The notes below the pieces were generated by a model. The model did not search any database. It worked only from the letters and a program-made list of their open reading frames with translations, and was not told the DNA's origin. 34,946 nucleotides of DNA from JBLHKE01 sp047619485 (GTDB taxonomy: Bacteria; Verrucomicrobiota; Verrucomicrobiia; Verrucomicrobiales; DEV007), in contig JBLHKE010000006.1 of NCBI GenBank assembly GCA_047619485.1, positions 1 through 34,946 on the forward strand, given 5' to 3'. Shown here piece by piece: positions 23,267-33,677 of the stretch. Both the position numbers and the translations under genes were made by a program. Every line of letters starts with the position of its first letter. The stretch's first letter is position 1.

Positions 23267-26200
23267 TCAGCGCAGCGTCGCTTTCAGGCGCACGAAGTAG
23301 CGGACGTCAGCTGAGATTGGATTGGCAGATCGATAGACCATGGTGGCGGTGCCGTCGCCGTGATTGGTGCGGCTGACGAATTCGACGTTGCCTGAGCCGG
23401 AGATCCAGGTGGAGAGATTATCGGAGACCTCGACGAGGTAGGCCACATCATCTGCGCTTAGATCGATCGTAAACGAGACCGCCAGGTAGTCATCGGGGAT
23501 CGTGTTGACGGTCAAGTTCTGCGCGCTGGCAGTCGGTAGAGTCTCGGCGGACGAGATTGCGTCCGAGGTTCCGAGGAGGTACTCGATCAGGGCCGGAACG
23601 TCGTCGACGTCGTTGTCTTCGGAGGGATTCCCGGTGAAACCGACCGCGTCGCTTGCCGCGGGATTACCGTGCAGGCTGACGCTCGGACGCCAGCTGAACG
23701 GGTCGGCATGGTCGGGATTGCTCGACGGGTAGATCAGGACGAGACTGAAACCATCGCCGTCCGCGCTCTCAGGCCACGGTGATTTATCATTGTAGGTGAA
23801 ATCGCGGATGACCGAACTGTCGCTGGCGAGCAAGGCGAGCGGCTCCCCATCGTTGTTGAGGTTGCCGGAATATTCGCCAGCGATGTCTGCCGCGGCAACT
23901 GATGGGTAGCGGAACTGGAACGCGGCGAGGTTGTTAACTAGGAGAACCCGTTGCCCCGGGGTGAGGAGGAATCCGATCGCCGAGTCGTCGAAGTCGAAGC
24001 TGATCCCGGAGGTGAAGCGCACGTTGGTCATGTCGACGTCTTTAGTCCCGATGTTCATCAGTTCGATGAACTCGAAATTGCTGCGTTCGTTGTGCCCGGC
24101 GTCCCCCTCGGCTGGCGTTGGTGGGAGCGGGCGGTAGTGAATTTCGGTGATAACGAGGTTGGCGTTGCTGGCGATCGCGGCATCGACGATGAAGGTGGCT
24201 TCGTTGACGGCCGACCATTCGCCCGCGTCGAGGGAGCGGGCGCGCAGCGGGCCACTCGCAGTCATGAAGAGTGGATCGGCCGAGCTAGATTGGGTGGCGC
24301 GCAGGCGTAGATCGAAGCTGATATCAGAGCTGGTTCCACTGGCCTGGTGGATCTCGACCGCCAGTGTGTTGGCCCCTTCCACGAGCGAGGAAGGCGGAAT
24401 GGCAAAACTGAAGAATGTGCTCTCGTCGCCCGCACCGACGGTTCCACCGGCGAGGGTAAGGTAGTTAATAGTGCCTCCCGGCATGTTCGGACGCACCAGT
24501 TCGTTGCCGTTGAGGTAGACCACGGCACCGTCGTCCCGCACGAGTTCAAGCGTGAGTCCGGTGTGGTTCGCGACATTGGTCGCATTGAAAGTCTTGCGGA
24601 AATACGTGGTGATGTATTTGGCGGTATCGCTCGGCCCCCAGCCGACGACGGTCGATTCTCCGCCGTCACCGTAGCCGAGTTCTGCGTTACCAGATGCCCA
24701 AGCCACGTCGTTGAACCCCGAGGCCTGCCAAGCGGTGCCCTGGTTGGTGCCGTTGTCGAGGTAGTTCCAGCTAGAACCGGAGTTGACGAGAGTGGTCGTT
24801 GTGGTCGAGCCGTCGTAGATCTGAGCAGCGGGGTTGAGCGTCCCACCAGGGAGGCGCGGGTCCGAACCATCCGTCGTGTAGTAAACAATGCCGCTGGTGT
24901 TCGACATCGCCAGTTCGGCGGAGCTGGAAATATGTCCACCGTGCTGGCTGAATGTGGGAGCATCGGTATTTGGGAACAGATTGTCGCTGCGCAGTTGGTT
25001 GAGGACGATCGGGGAACGTTGTGGCGCCCAGGTGTTGAGCAGGTAGTTGCGGGCATTTTCCCAATCGGATTTCAGGAACGGGGCAGCGCGTTTCGAATCT
25101 CCCCAACGTGCCGATTCTGCCAGGACGGCGGTATCGATCGTCACGGCGCGGGCATTGTAGCGAGCGAAGCAGGCATCGGGAGTGAGGGCGCCACCGTTGA
25201 AGAAGTGACGCTGCGTCCGGTCGGCGAAGTCCATGCGGAACTCGGGGTTTCCGGTCAGCAACTGGTAGATGAACTGCGGGTTGCTGTAGGAGAAGTTGGT
25301 GGCGTTGGCGTTGTTGAATGGCCCTGTGCGGTCCGAACTGACGCCGCCGTTCGATCCTTGGGAGTGCTCCATGTCGTGGGCAAAATAGGCGAATCCTTCC
25401 GTGTCGGTAGCGCGGTTGCGCACGCCGAACCAGTTGTTGGTGCGGTCGCCGCCACCGGTTAGCGGTGCGTCCGTGCTGTAGGTGTAGAAGACGTCGAGCA
25501 TGTAGTCGATCAGATTGTCAGTGTCGAGCAGGATCGGGTAGGCTAGGTTGCGCGTCCCGTCTGGGTTGCGCCCCTGCATCTGATTGTAGTTGGCAATGGT
25601 CGGGCTGTTGGAGTGGGCGATGGCCTGGTTCCAGAGATCGGTCCAATCGGTAAGGTTGCCATCGGTGACCTCCATCGTGTAGCCGCCCGGTGAGCCCGAC
25701 GATTTGACCGTGTCGTATTCGGTCTTATCACCACCGAAATAGGTTTCACCGTAGCTGGCCTCGGCGCGTTCCTGGCTCATGTAGAGTCCCCAGTAGACGC
25801 CGTTGATGTAGATGTGGTAGTAACGGCTGCGGGTGTGTGGTTGCCCCATGTCACGCTGGGTGTCGCGACCGAACACTTCGCGCATGAAGGTGTTGTTACC
25901 GCTGTTCTGAAACGCCCACGAGTAGTTCTGGCTGGTGCGGAAATCGAGGTTGTCGAACTCGTCCGCGCCCTCGTCTTCGAACATCGGATACCTGAGTTTG
26001 GTGTCGCCGTATTCTTTGCGAAAGAACAGCCGTAGGGCATGTTTGGGGTTGCCGGTGCTACGGCTGAAACCACCGCGGACTCGGATCCCTGCTTCCACCT
26101 GGAATCCGCCGTTGATGTCATTCAGTAGCTCGACTGAGCAGGCGCGCTCCCACGCAATTCCGCGACTGCCAGGATTAGAAAAAATACCCGAACCGCCTGA

Positions 26201-28492
26201 GAAGTCGGACTGCTTCATCGAGATGCTGATGGAGGGGATGGCGGCTAAGGCGTCCTTCACCGCCTGCTCGTTCCCGGTGACGATCGCAGGATCCATGCCG
26301 TAGTCATAAATCTGTCCGTTGACGCTGCCGCTCGGCCAGTCGGGGGTGGGCTGGGCGCCGGTGGGAGACTGTTGGATCACGTCATCGAGAAACAGGTAGG
26401 TGTGGGTGTCAATGTTGGTGGGTAAGTAGTCAGCCTTGAAACCGATGACGCGCAAGTTGGTGGTGCTACTGATGTTGATCGGCCCGGTGTAGAGCGTGCC
26501 GCTGCCGGTGGTCGGGGCGGAGCCGTCGGTGGTGTAACGAAACTGGGCGTCGAGCGTATTGGAACTGATGGTCACGGCGATGGGGGAAGAGTAGAGGCCA
26601 CGCTTCGGCAGAAAACTGGTGTCGCGCACATAGTCAAATAGGCCAGTCACGTTTGCGGATCCGGGTGTTGGTGAAGTAAAATATCCGAGCGTGATCCCGT
26701 CGGGGAACAATCCCCAAGTGATGTCCTCGAACTGGTTCGGATAGGGATCGAACACCGAGAGGATCGTCGTCTGGGCTTCGACCAGCTTGCTCAGGGCGAG
26801 GTATTCGCCACCAGACCTGAGACTGAAGTTCGTGTGCAGTTCCGCCCCCGCCACGGCGCGGTTCTTTCCGGATGCGAAAATCAGCAGATAGTCGCCAGCG
26901 GGCAATGTCATATTTGGCAGGCGCCACTTGGTCAGGTCGCCGGGATCGTCACTGAGGTAGTAGTCGTTGAGGATGGCGGTCGAGCCGCTCGGGTTGTGGA
27001 GTTCGATCCAATCTTTGCTCTCGCCATCCTCATCTACGAGCGTGCCCTGGTTGTCGGCGCTAATCTCCGAGATGACCGGCTCGCCCGGGATGACGACCGT
27101 GACCGTGACCTGCGCCGAGATCGTGCCGTTGGAATTATTTGCGGTGAGTGTCCAGGTCGTGGTGGCGGAGGGCATCACGACGAGACTGCTGCTCCCGGTC
27201 ACATCACTGCCGTTTAGATCAAGGCTGTCGACGCTAAGCACACCCCAGTCCAGTTGCACCGGTGTGTCCGGTGCAACGATGGTCTGGTCCGCGGTGAAGA
27301 ATTCGATGATCGGCTGGTTCGTCACCGTCACCGTGACCATCGAGGTGTTGGTGCCGGCGGCGTTGGAGGCGGTCAGGGTGTAGGTCGTGTTGGCAAGCGG
27401 GTTCACGGTGGTCTGCCCGATGCCGTCGGTGGTCATCGGCAGGACATTGCCGATGCCCTGGTCGATTGTTAGGGTGGTGGCATCGGTGCCTACATCCCAT
27501 GAGAGAACCACGGATTCCCCCTCCGGGATGAGGACGTGGTCGACGGCAAACAAGCGGATCGGTGGCCCGGTGCTGCCAGCCATCCCGCTGCCGCCGCTGT
27601 CGAGTTGAACAAAATCTCTGCCGTCGAGCGGATCCGAATTCACGTATTCCCAAGTCGTAGCCGTCAGCGTGACTGAAGATCCGGGGCCAGCCAGATGGGC
27701 GCTGATCATCTGATCCACCTCGCTGGCGTTGTAGCCGTAGTCAGCATTCAACCCGAGCGAGTGAAAGGCTGCGACCTGGAAGGTGTTGAGTTTTGTCGAG
27801 AAGACCCCGACATCGTCTAGAGAACCTCTGAAAGAGCCACCGTTGCGCGAGGTGGCGATCAGCAAGTTCTGGCTCAAGTTATTGCTGAAGGCTCCGGACG
27901 AGCCGGTTCCGCCAGAAACCGCAACCACCCCATCGACAAAAATTTCTTGGGTGGTGCCGGAATTTGTCCAAGTCACGTGGTGCCAGTTGCCGGGATCGTT
28001 CGATCCCCCGCTGATGTCGTCGCCCCAATGTCCCCCGTGGTAGGTTGCACCGCGCGCTCCGTTGTGGAGGACATCTCCGGAGGCCCCACCAAATACCATA
28101 TTGTCGCCGGTCGAGTTGTCGAACTTGACCCAAGCCATCATCGAGTAGTCGGTGGCCCCATCGATCCCGAGTGCGCTGAGCGTGGATCCGCTGGTGATGT
28201 GGGTTGCGCTAATGCCCTCGTTGCCATCGGCCCCGGGTTGGATGTTGAGGTAGTTCCCGAGCAGGCCGCCCGGCCCGTCGACGCGATTGGCATCGTTGCT
28301 GACGGTGATGCTGCCGCCCGGCACGCCAGCGGTGCCGTTGGTGCCGGAGGTTCCGGTGTTGCTCACGACCGCGCCGTTGCTCAGCGCACCTATGCTTTCG
28401 GAATCGAAACTGTAGTGGATCAGCAGCGCTGCGTTCGAGAGACAGGCCGAGACCAGAAGTGATAGGATCGTAAGGAGGTGTTTTTTGTGCAT
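23267..28492 (-). CDS. Giant exported LamG / lamin-tail / CotH protein (paralogue A)
   Basis: The product has 1,741 residues from the ATG at 28492; the frame is open to 28645, but the signal peptide (MHKKHLLTILSLLVSACLSNA) fixes this start. Order of modules: LamG about 20-240; two Ig-like repeats about 310-465; lamin-tail domain about 470-600; chitobiase-C-terminal-like domain about 635-700; CotH kinase-like domain about 755-1120 with HDMEHSQG (Asp1040, Glu1042) and a HIYINGVYWGLY strand; a second chitobiase-like unit about 1185-1230; a beta-sandwich with VRDDGAVVYLNGNEL about 1235-1400; second lamin-tail domain about 1445-1575; and an Asp-rich linker plus beta-rich tail ending FVRLKATLR. CotH proteins are secretory-pathway-type kinases or spore-coat factors; lamin-tail domains bind DNA or surfaces. 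The actual role is unknown. Confidence 0.93.
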   Translation of the reverse strand: MHKKHLLTILSLLVSACLSNAALLIHYSFDSESIGALSNGAVVSNTGTSGTNGTAGVPGGSITVSNDANRVDGPGGLLGNYLNIQPGADGNEGISATHITSGSTLSALGIDGATDYSMMAWVKFDNSTGDNMVFGGASGDVLHNGARGATYHGGHWGDDISGGSNDPGNWHHVTWTNSGTTQEIFVDGVVAVSGGTGSSGAFSNNLSQNLLIATSRNGGSFRGSLDDVGVFSTKLNTFQVAAFHSLGLNADYGYNASEVDQMISAHLAGPGSSVTLTATTWEYVNSDPLDGRDFVQLDSGGSGMAGSTGPPIRLFAVDHVLIPEGESVVLSWDVGTDATTLTIDQGIGNVLPMTTDGIGQTTVNPLANTTYTLTASNAAGTNTSMVTVTVTNQPIIEFFTADQTIVAPDTPVQLDWGVLSVDSLDLNGSDVTGSSSLVVMPSATTTWTLTANNSNGTISAQVTVTVVIPGEPVISEISADNQGTLVDEDGESKDWIELHNPSGSTAILNDYYLSDDPGDLTKWRLPNMTLPAGDYLLIFASGKNRAVAGAELHTNFSLRSGGEYLALSKLVEAQTTILSVFDPYPNQFEDITWGLFPDGITLGYFTSPTPGSANVTGLFDYVRDTSFLPKRGLYSSPIAVTISSNTLDAQFRYTTDGSAPTTGSGTLYTGPINISSTTNLRVIGFKADYLPTNIDTHTYLFLDDVIQQSPTGAQPTPDWPSGSVNGQIYDYGMDPAIVTGNEQAVKDALAAIPSISISMKQSDFSGGSGIFSNPGSRGIAWERACSVELLNDINGGFQVEAGIRVRGGFSRSTGNPKHALRLFFRKEYGDTKLRYPMFEDEGADEFDNLDFRTSQNYSWAFQNSGNNTFMREVFGRDTQRDMGQPHTRSRYYHIYINGVYWGLYMSQERAEASYGETYFGGDKTEYDTVKSSGSPGGYTMEVTDGNLTDWTDLWNQAIAHSNSPTIANYNQMQGRNPDGTRNLAYPILLDTDNLIDYMLDVFYTYSTDAPLTGGGDRTNNWFGVRNRATDTEGFAYFAHDMEHSQGSNGGVSSDRTGPFNNANATNFSYSNPQFIYQLLTGNPEFRMDFADRTQRHFFNGGALTPDACFARYNARAVTIDTAVLAESARWGDSKRAAPFLKSDWENARNYLLNTWAPQRSPIVLNQLRSDNLFPNTDAPTFSQHGGHISSSAELAMSNTSGIVYYTTDGSDPRLPGGTLNPAAQIYDGSTTTTTLVNSGSSWNYLDNGTNQGTAWQASGFNDVAWASGNAELGYGDGGESTVVGWGPSDTAKYITTYFRKTFNATNVANHTGLTLELVRDDGAVVYLNGNELVRPNMPGGTINYLTLAGGTVGAGDESTFFSFAIPPSSLVEGANTLAVEIHQASGTSSDISFDLRLRATQSSSADPLFMTASGPLRARSLDAGEWSAVNEATFIVDAAIASNANLVITEIHYRPLPPTPAEGDAGHNERSNFEFIELMNIGTKDVDMTNVRFTSGISFDFDDSAIGFLLTPGQRVLLVNNLAAFQFRYPSVAAADIAGEYSGNLNNDGEPLALLASDSSVIRDFTYNDKSPWPESADGDGFSLVLIYPSSNPDHADPFSWRPSVSLHGNPAASDAVGFTGNPSEDNDVDDVPALIEYLLGTSDAISSAETLPTASAQNLTVNTIPDDYLAVSFTIDLSADDVAYLVEVSDNLSTWISGSGNVEFVSRTNHGDGTATMVYRSANPISADVRYFVRLKATLR

Positions 28493-28505
28493 GGGGGAGT
28501 GGGGG
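28493..28505 (-). promoter_or_regulatory. C-rich leader directly before paralogue A
   Basis: On the - strand the 13 nt before the ATG read CCCCCACTCCCCC. Two runs of five C replace a Shine-Dalgarno sequence. It lacks the CGAT end seen in the other leaders. Confidence 0.35.
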
Positions 28506-28526
28506 CTTCCGATTCCGCTTATACTG

Positions 28527-31500
28527 CTAGCGCAGGGTGGCCTGCAGGCGAACGAAGGTACGAGTTCCGACCGAGATTGGATTGGCCGATCGGTAGACCA
28601 TGGTGGCCGTCCCGTCACCGTGGTTGGTGCGGCTGACGAATTCAATCATGCTGGGACCAGAGATCCACGCCGAGAGGTCATTTGAGAGCTGGACGAGATA
28701 GGCTACGTCGTCGGCGCTTAGATCGAGATTGAACGCGATGGTCAGGTAGTCGTCGGGAACTGCATCCACCGTCAAATTCTGGACGAGCACGGTCGGCAGC
28801 GTTTCGGCAGAAGCGATGGCGTCGGATGTTCCGAGCAGGTATTCGATCATGGCGGGAACTTTGTCTTCGTCGTTGTCATCTGCGGGATTCCCAGTGAAGG
28901 CGCGCGCATCACTTGCCACCGGATTGCCGTGCAGGCTGATGCTCGGGCGCCAGCTGAACGGGTCGGCGTGATCCGGATTGCTGGCCGGGTGGATCAGGAC
29001 GAGGCTAAAGCCGTCGCCGTCCGCGCTCTCCGGCCACGGTGATTGGTCGTTGTAAGCAAAGTCGCGGATGATCGAATCATCGCTGGCAAGCAGTGTGATC
29101 TGTTCGCCATCGTTGTTAAAGTTACCGGAAAATTCACCGGCGATATCGGCAACCGAGACCGAAGGATTGCGCATCTGAAAAGCTTCGAGATTGTTCACCA
29201 CGACGACCCGCTGGCCTGGGGAGAGCAGAAATCCGATCGCCGAGTCGTCGAAGTCGAACGTGATCCCTGAAGTGAAACGCACGTTGGTCATGTCAACATC
29301 AGCACTGCCGATGTTGATGACTTCGACAAACTCGAAGTTGCTGCGCTCGTTGTATCCGGCCTCCTCTTCGGCCGGGGTCGGCGGAAGCGGGCGGTAGTGG
29401 ATCTCGCTGATGACAATGTTGTCGCTGCTGGCGACCTCGGCATCGACGATAAAGGTCGCTTCGTTGAGGGCCGACCATTCGCCACCATCGAGCGCGCGTG
29501 CGCGCAGCGGGGCGGTTTCGGTGAGCAACAGGGGATCGGCCGAGTTGGACCGGGCACCGCGCAGGCGCAGATCGAAACTGATGTCAGAGCTGCCGCCGCT
29601 GGTCTGGTGGATCTCTACGGCGATCGTGTTCTGGCCTTCGATCAGGGATGTCGTCGGGATGGCGAAGCTAAAGAAGCTGCTCTCGTCGCCTCCTCCAACG
29701 GTGCCGGCAGCCGTGGTCTGATGGCCGACCGTGCCCCCAGGCATATTTGACCGCACGAGTTCGTCGCCATTGAGGTAGACGATGGCGCCATCGTCGCGCA
29801 CCAGTTCGAGGCTGAGCGAGGTGAAGTCGGCGACACCAGTGCCGGTGAACGTTTTGCGGAAGTAGGTCGTGATGTATTTGGATCCGCCGTTTGGACCATA
29901 GCCTACTTCGGTCGCTTCAGCGCCGTCCCCGTAGCCGAGTTCGGCCGGGCCGGCGGCCCAGGCGGCATCGTTGAACCCAAGTGCGCGCCAGGCGCTGCCC
30001 TGATCGGACCCATCGTCGAGATACTTCCAGTCCGACCCTGCAGCGATGATGGTAGTGGTGAGCGTCGACCCATCGTACGTCTGTGCGGCCGGGTTGATCG
30101 CCCCGCCCTGCAGCCGGGGGTCCGACCCGTCTGTCGTGTAGTAGATGATGCCGCCGTTGTTGGACATGGCGAGCTCCGTCGTGCTCGAGACATGGCCACC
30201 GTGTTGGCTGAAGATCGGGGCGTCGGTGTCGGGGTAAAGATCTGCTCCGCGCAGGTGCCCGAGGAGCACATCGGTGCGCTGCGGAAAGTAGGAATTGAGC
30301 AGGCGATCACGCTCGGTGACCCAGGTGGCATTGCGGGTGTATGCTGGTTCGCGCTGGGAATCTCCCCAGCGTGCAGACTCGCCGACGATGGCACGGTCGA
30401 TGAAGCTGGCGAGTTTTTGATAACGCGCAGCACACTGTCCAGGGGAGAGCGCACCATCGTTGAAAAGATGGCGTTGGGCATGGTCGGCGAACTGCAGGCG
30501 GAACTCGGGGTTCTCTTTCAGTGCTGCGTAGAGCCGCGACGGCCGCTGCGCCTGGTTGACTCCAGTGCGGTTCGAGCCGGAGACGCTCTCGAGCGTGCGT
30601 TCGGCGTCCCAACAGAAGAATTTGTAGCCCTCACCCGGGAGTCGCCGGCGACCCGAATACCAATTGTGATCATCCCAGTCGTTGTTGCCACCGTAGAAGT
30701 TGAGCATCATGTAGTTGATCAGATTTGGGATATCGACGTATTCCGAGATCGCGTCGTAGCCCGCCTGGTCGGGCACCCCGGCGTCTGCGAGCGCGTGGGC
30801 GGCGAGCCATGCGGTGTCGGTGCCGTCGACCACATTGCGCGGGTAGGAGTTGAGCGCATCCCACTCATTTTTGCCGCCGCCGTAGTAAGCGGATGCAAAC
30901 GGCGCGTTAGGCCGTTCGACGAGGTTGTAAAGTCCCCAGTAGAGTCCGTTGAGATATACATGGACAAAGGTCCCGTGGGACGACGCGTCACCCATGGCCA
31001 GCTGGGCGTCGTGCACCCACTGGTCGCGAATGTATTGCGCGCGCTGTTCCTCGCCGGTGGAGTCCCGATGCCAGCTGTTGTTGAAGCCAGATCTCAGGAT
31101 CACGGTGTCGAACTGTTCGGTGGCGCCATCCGCGTCTTCGGTCGCGTCTTGGAATAGCGGGTAGTCGAGTTTGGTTGGGCCGAAGCCGCGTTTGAAAAGC
31201 AGGCGGAAACTGTGTTTGAGGAAACCGGCGTTGCGGCCGACCCCACCTTGTATGCGCACGGCACAGTTGACCTGCATGTCCCTCGATCCATCGGCCGACA
31301 TCAGCTCCACCGAACCTGCCCGCTCAAACCCGGAGCCCTGGCCGTTCGGGTTGGCGTAGATGCCACTCGACCCGAACATGTCTTCGGTGCGCATGACGAT
31401 TGACACCGATGGGATCGACTTGAGGTCATCTTTGATCGTAGCGCTGTAGAGCGGGTTGGTAACCACAGTGGGATCCATCTCGTAGTCGGCGCCGGTTGAT

Positions 31501-33671
31501 CTCCACGAGCTTGGGAAGCCGGGCGGGTTGGCGGGTTGTTGCAGCACGTCGTCGAGGAAGATGTAGGTCTGCGTATCGACATTGGTTGGCAGGTGGCCAG
31601 CTTTGGAAGCGATCGCGCGCAGGGTCGTAGTCGTGCTGATGGTGATCGGCGCGGTGTAGATCGTCCCGCTGTTAGTGCTCGGCGCAGAACCGTCGGTGGT
31701 GTAACGGATTTGGACATCGGGGGTGGCGGAGCTGATCACCACGCCGATCGGAGAGTCGTAGAATCCGCGTTTCGGCAGGAAGTTGGTGTCCCTGACAAAG
31801 TCCAAAATACCGTTGCCGTTGGCAGCTCCAGGCGTCGGCGTGGTGAAGTAGCCTTGCGTGATCCCGTCGGAAAAATACCCCCACGTGATGTCCTCAAACT
31901 GTTTCGGGTATGGATCAAACTCGGAAAGGATCGTTGTTTGCGCCCCGACCAACTTGCTGAGAGCAAGGTACTCGCCACCCGCGCGCAGGCCGAAGTTGGT
32001 GTGCAGTTCGGATCCGGCGACCGCGCGATCCTTCCCTGAGGCGAAGATCACCAGATGGCCGCCAGCTTCGAGCGTCATGTCGGGCAGACGCCATTTCCTC
32101 AGGTCGTCAGAGTCGTCGCTGAGGTAGTAGCCGTGCAGGATCGCGGTCGTTGCGCTCGGGTTGGAAATTTCGATCCAGTCGGAGCTGTCGCCGTCCTGGT
32201 CGTTGAAAATGCTGTGGTTGTCCGCGCTGATTTCCGAGATGACGGGCTCGCCCGGGATAACGACGGTGATCGTGATCTGCTCCGAGCTGGTGCCCTGTGC
32301 GTTCGTCGCACTCAGCGTCCAGGTCGTCGTCTCGGTCGGCATCACTGTCAGACCAGATGTGCCGCCGACGTCACTGCCGTTCAGATCGAGGCTGTCGACG
32401 TTGAGGACGCTCCAGTCGAGTTGCACAGGCGTGTCGGGCGCGACGACAATCTGGCTGGCGGTGAAGAATCCGATGATCGGTTGGGCTGTGACGCTCACCG
32501 TGACCTCGGCGGTGTTGGTGCCGACGGCATTGCTCACGGTGAGGGTGTAGGTCGTGTTGGCTAGTGGCCCTGGATTGATCGAAAACTGTCCGGTGCCGTC
32601 ATTGGTAAGTGGGAGGACATCGCCGATCCCCTGATCGATGGACAGCGTGGTGGCGTCGGTGCCGACGTCCCAAGAGAGGGTGATCGGCATCCCCGTCGGG
32701 ATGAATACATGATCTGCCACGAAGCCGCGAACTGGTGGCCCGGTGCTGCCGAGCATACCGCTGGCATCGGGATCTAGTTGGATAAAATACCTGCCGTCAA
32801 CCGGATCTAGACCGGCATGCTCCCAGGTGGTGTCGCCGATCGTGACCGATGATCCGGCGCCTCCTTGGTAGGCGACGATCAGATCGTTGATCTCGCCGAC
32901 GTCGTAGCCGTAGTCCGGGTGGATGCCGAGATTGTAAATGGCAGCGATCTGTGGATTGCTGAGTGTCGTCGAGAACACCCCGACATCATCGAGCGAACCT
33001 CGAAATGATCCCCCGTTTCGCGAAGTGCCGATGAGTAAGGTCTGGCTGAGGTTGTTGTTAAAACTCCCGGCGCTGGCGCTGCCTCCAGAGGAGATTGACA
33101 CGCCGTCGACAAAGATTTCTTGTGTCTGGTCAGTGTTCGTCCAGGTGACGTGATGCCAGTTGCCAGGATCATTGGATCCGCCCGTGATGTCATCGCCCCA
33201 GTGGCCGCTGTGGTAGGCGCCATTGCGGGAACCGTTGTGGAGGACATCGCCGGAGGCTCCACCGAAGACCATGTTGTCGCCGGTCGAGTTGTCGAACTTA
33301 ACCCAGGCGGCCATGGTATATTCAGTGGTGCCGCCGAGACCGAGTTCCGAGAGTGTCGAGCCGGCTGAAATGTGCGTCGCGCTGAGGCTTTCAAGGGCAT
33401 CGGAACCGGGCTGGACGTTCATGTAATTTCCGAGCAAGCCGCTCGCGCCATTGACTCGATTGGTGTCGTTGGAAACGGTGAGGCTGCCGCTTGGAACGCC
33501 TGCCGTACCGTTAGTGCCGCTGGTGCCGCCGTTGCTGATGACGGCTCCATTGCTAAGCGTGCCGGTTGTCTCAGAGTCGAAGGAATAGTGAACCAGCAAA
33601 GCCGCGGGTGAATTGCTGACCAATATAAGTACGCCAAAAAAGGCCGGGAGAAATACCTGTTTTACAATCAT
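28527..33671 (-). CDS. Giant exported LamG / lamin-tail / CotH protein (paralogue B)
   Basis: The product has 1,714 residues from the ATG at 33671, where a signal peptide begins (MIVKQVFLPAFFGVLILV). The frame is open 23 codons further up but with no export signal there. The module order equals that of paralogue A: LamG about 25-245, Ig-like repeats, lamin-tail about 475-600, chitobiase-like about 650-705, CotH about 750-1100, beta-sandwich, second lamin-tail, Asp-rich linker and tail ending FVRLQATLR. The CotH active-site segment is CWDAERTLE (Asp1022, Glu1024), closer to the usual CotH pattern than A. Flanking modules match A almost residue by residue, whereas the CotH core differs strongly and has different insertions (for example RRRLPGEGYK). 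It ends 34 bp before paralogue A, in the same direction. Confidence 0.93.
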   Translation of the reverse strand: MIVKQVFLPAFFGVLILVSNSPAALLVHYSFDSETTGTLSNGAVISNGGTSGTNGTAGVPSGSLTVSNDTNRVNGASGLLGNYMNVQPGSDALESLSATHISAGSTLSELGLGGTTEYTMAAWVKFDNSTGDNMVFGGASGDVLHNGSRNGAYHSGHWGDDITGGSNDPGNWHHVTWTNTDQTQEIFVDGVSISSGGSASAGSFNNNLSQTLLIGTSRNGGSFRGSLDDVGVFSTTLSNPQIAAIYNLGIHPDYGYDVGEINDLIVAYQGGAGSSVTIGDTTWEHAGLDPVDGRYFIQLDPDASGMLGSTGPPVRGFVADHVFIPTGMPITLSWDVGTDATTLSIDQGIGDVLPLTNDGTGQFSINPGPLANTTYTLTVSNAVGTNTAEVTVSVTAQPIIGFFTASQIVVAPDTPVQLDWSVLNVDSLDLNGSDVGGTSGLTVMPTETTTWTLSATNAQGTSSEQITITVVIPGEPVISEISADNHSIFNDQDGDSSDWIEISNPSATTAILHGYYLSDDSDDLRKWRLPDMTLEAGGHLVIFASGKDRAVAGSELHTNFGLRAGGEYLALSKLVGAQTTILSEFDPYPKQFEDITWGYFSDGITQGYFTTPTPGAANGNGILDFVRDTNFLPKRGFYDSPIGVVISSATPDVQIRYTTDGSAPSTNSGTIYTAPITISTTTTLRAIASKAGHLPTNVDTQTYIFLDDVLQQPANPPGFPSSWRSTGADYEMDPTVVTNPLYSATIKDDLKSIPSVSIVMRTEDMFGSSGIYANPNGQGSGFERAGSVELMSADGSRDMQVNCAVRIQGGVGRNAGFLKHSFRLLFKRGFGPTKLDYPLFQDATEDADGATEQFDTVILRSGFNNSWHRDSTGEEQRAQYIRDQWVHDAQLAMGDASSHGTFVHVYLNGLYWGLYNLVERPNAPFASAYYGGGKNEWDALNSYPRNVVDGTDTAWLAAHALADAGVPDQAGYDAISEYVDIPNLINYMMLNFYGGNNDWDDHNWYSGRRRLPGEGYKFFCWDAERTLESVSGSNRTGVNQAQRPSRLYAALKENPEFRLQFADHAQRHLFNDGALSPGQCAARYQKLASFIDRAIVGESARWGDSQREPAYTRNATWVTERDRLLNSYFPQRTDVLLGHLRGADLYPDTDAPIFSQHGGHVSSTTELAMSNNGGIIYYTTDGSDPRLQGGAINPAAQTYDGSTLTTTIIAAGSDWKYLDDGSDQGSAWRALGFNDAAWAAGPAELGYGDGAEATEVGYGPNGGSKYITTYFRKTFTGTGVADFTSLSLELVRDDGAIVYLNGDELVRSNMPGGTVGHQTTAAGTVGGGDESSFFSFAIPTTSLIEGQNTIAVEIHQTSGGSSDISFDLRLRGARSNSADPLLLTETAPLRARALDGGEWSALNEATFIVDAEVASSDNIVISEIHYRPLPPTPAEEEAGYNERSNFEFVEVINIGSADVDMTNVRFTSGITFDFDDSAIGFLLSPGQRVVVVNNLEAFQMRNPSVSVADIAGEFSGNFNNDGEQITLLASDDSIIRDFAYNDQSPWPESADGDGFSLVLIHPASNPDHADPFSWRPSISLHGNPVASDARAFTGNPADDNDEDKVPAMIEYLLGTSDAIASAETLPTVLVQNLTVDAVPDDYLTIAFNLDLSADDVAYLVQLSNDLSAWISGPSMIEFVSRTNHGDGTATMVYRSANPISVGTRTFVRLQATLR

Positions 33672-33677
33672 GGGGGG

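Noticed and set aside
24347..25462. A 371-codon + strand open frame opposite paralogue A
   Set aside because: Antisense shadow of the lamin-tail/CotH region; Val/Gly/Arg-rich with no motif.
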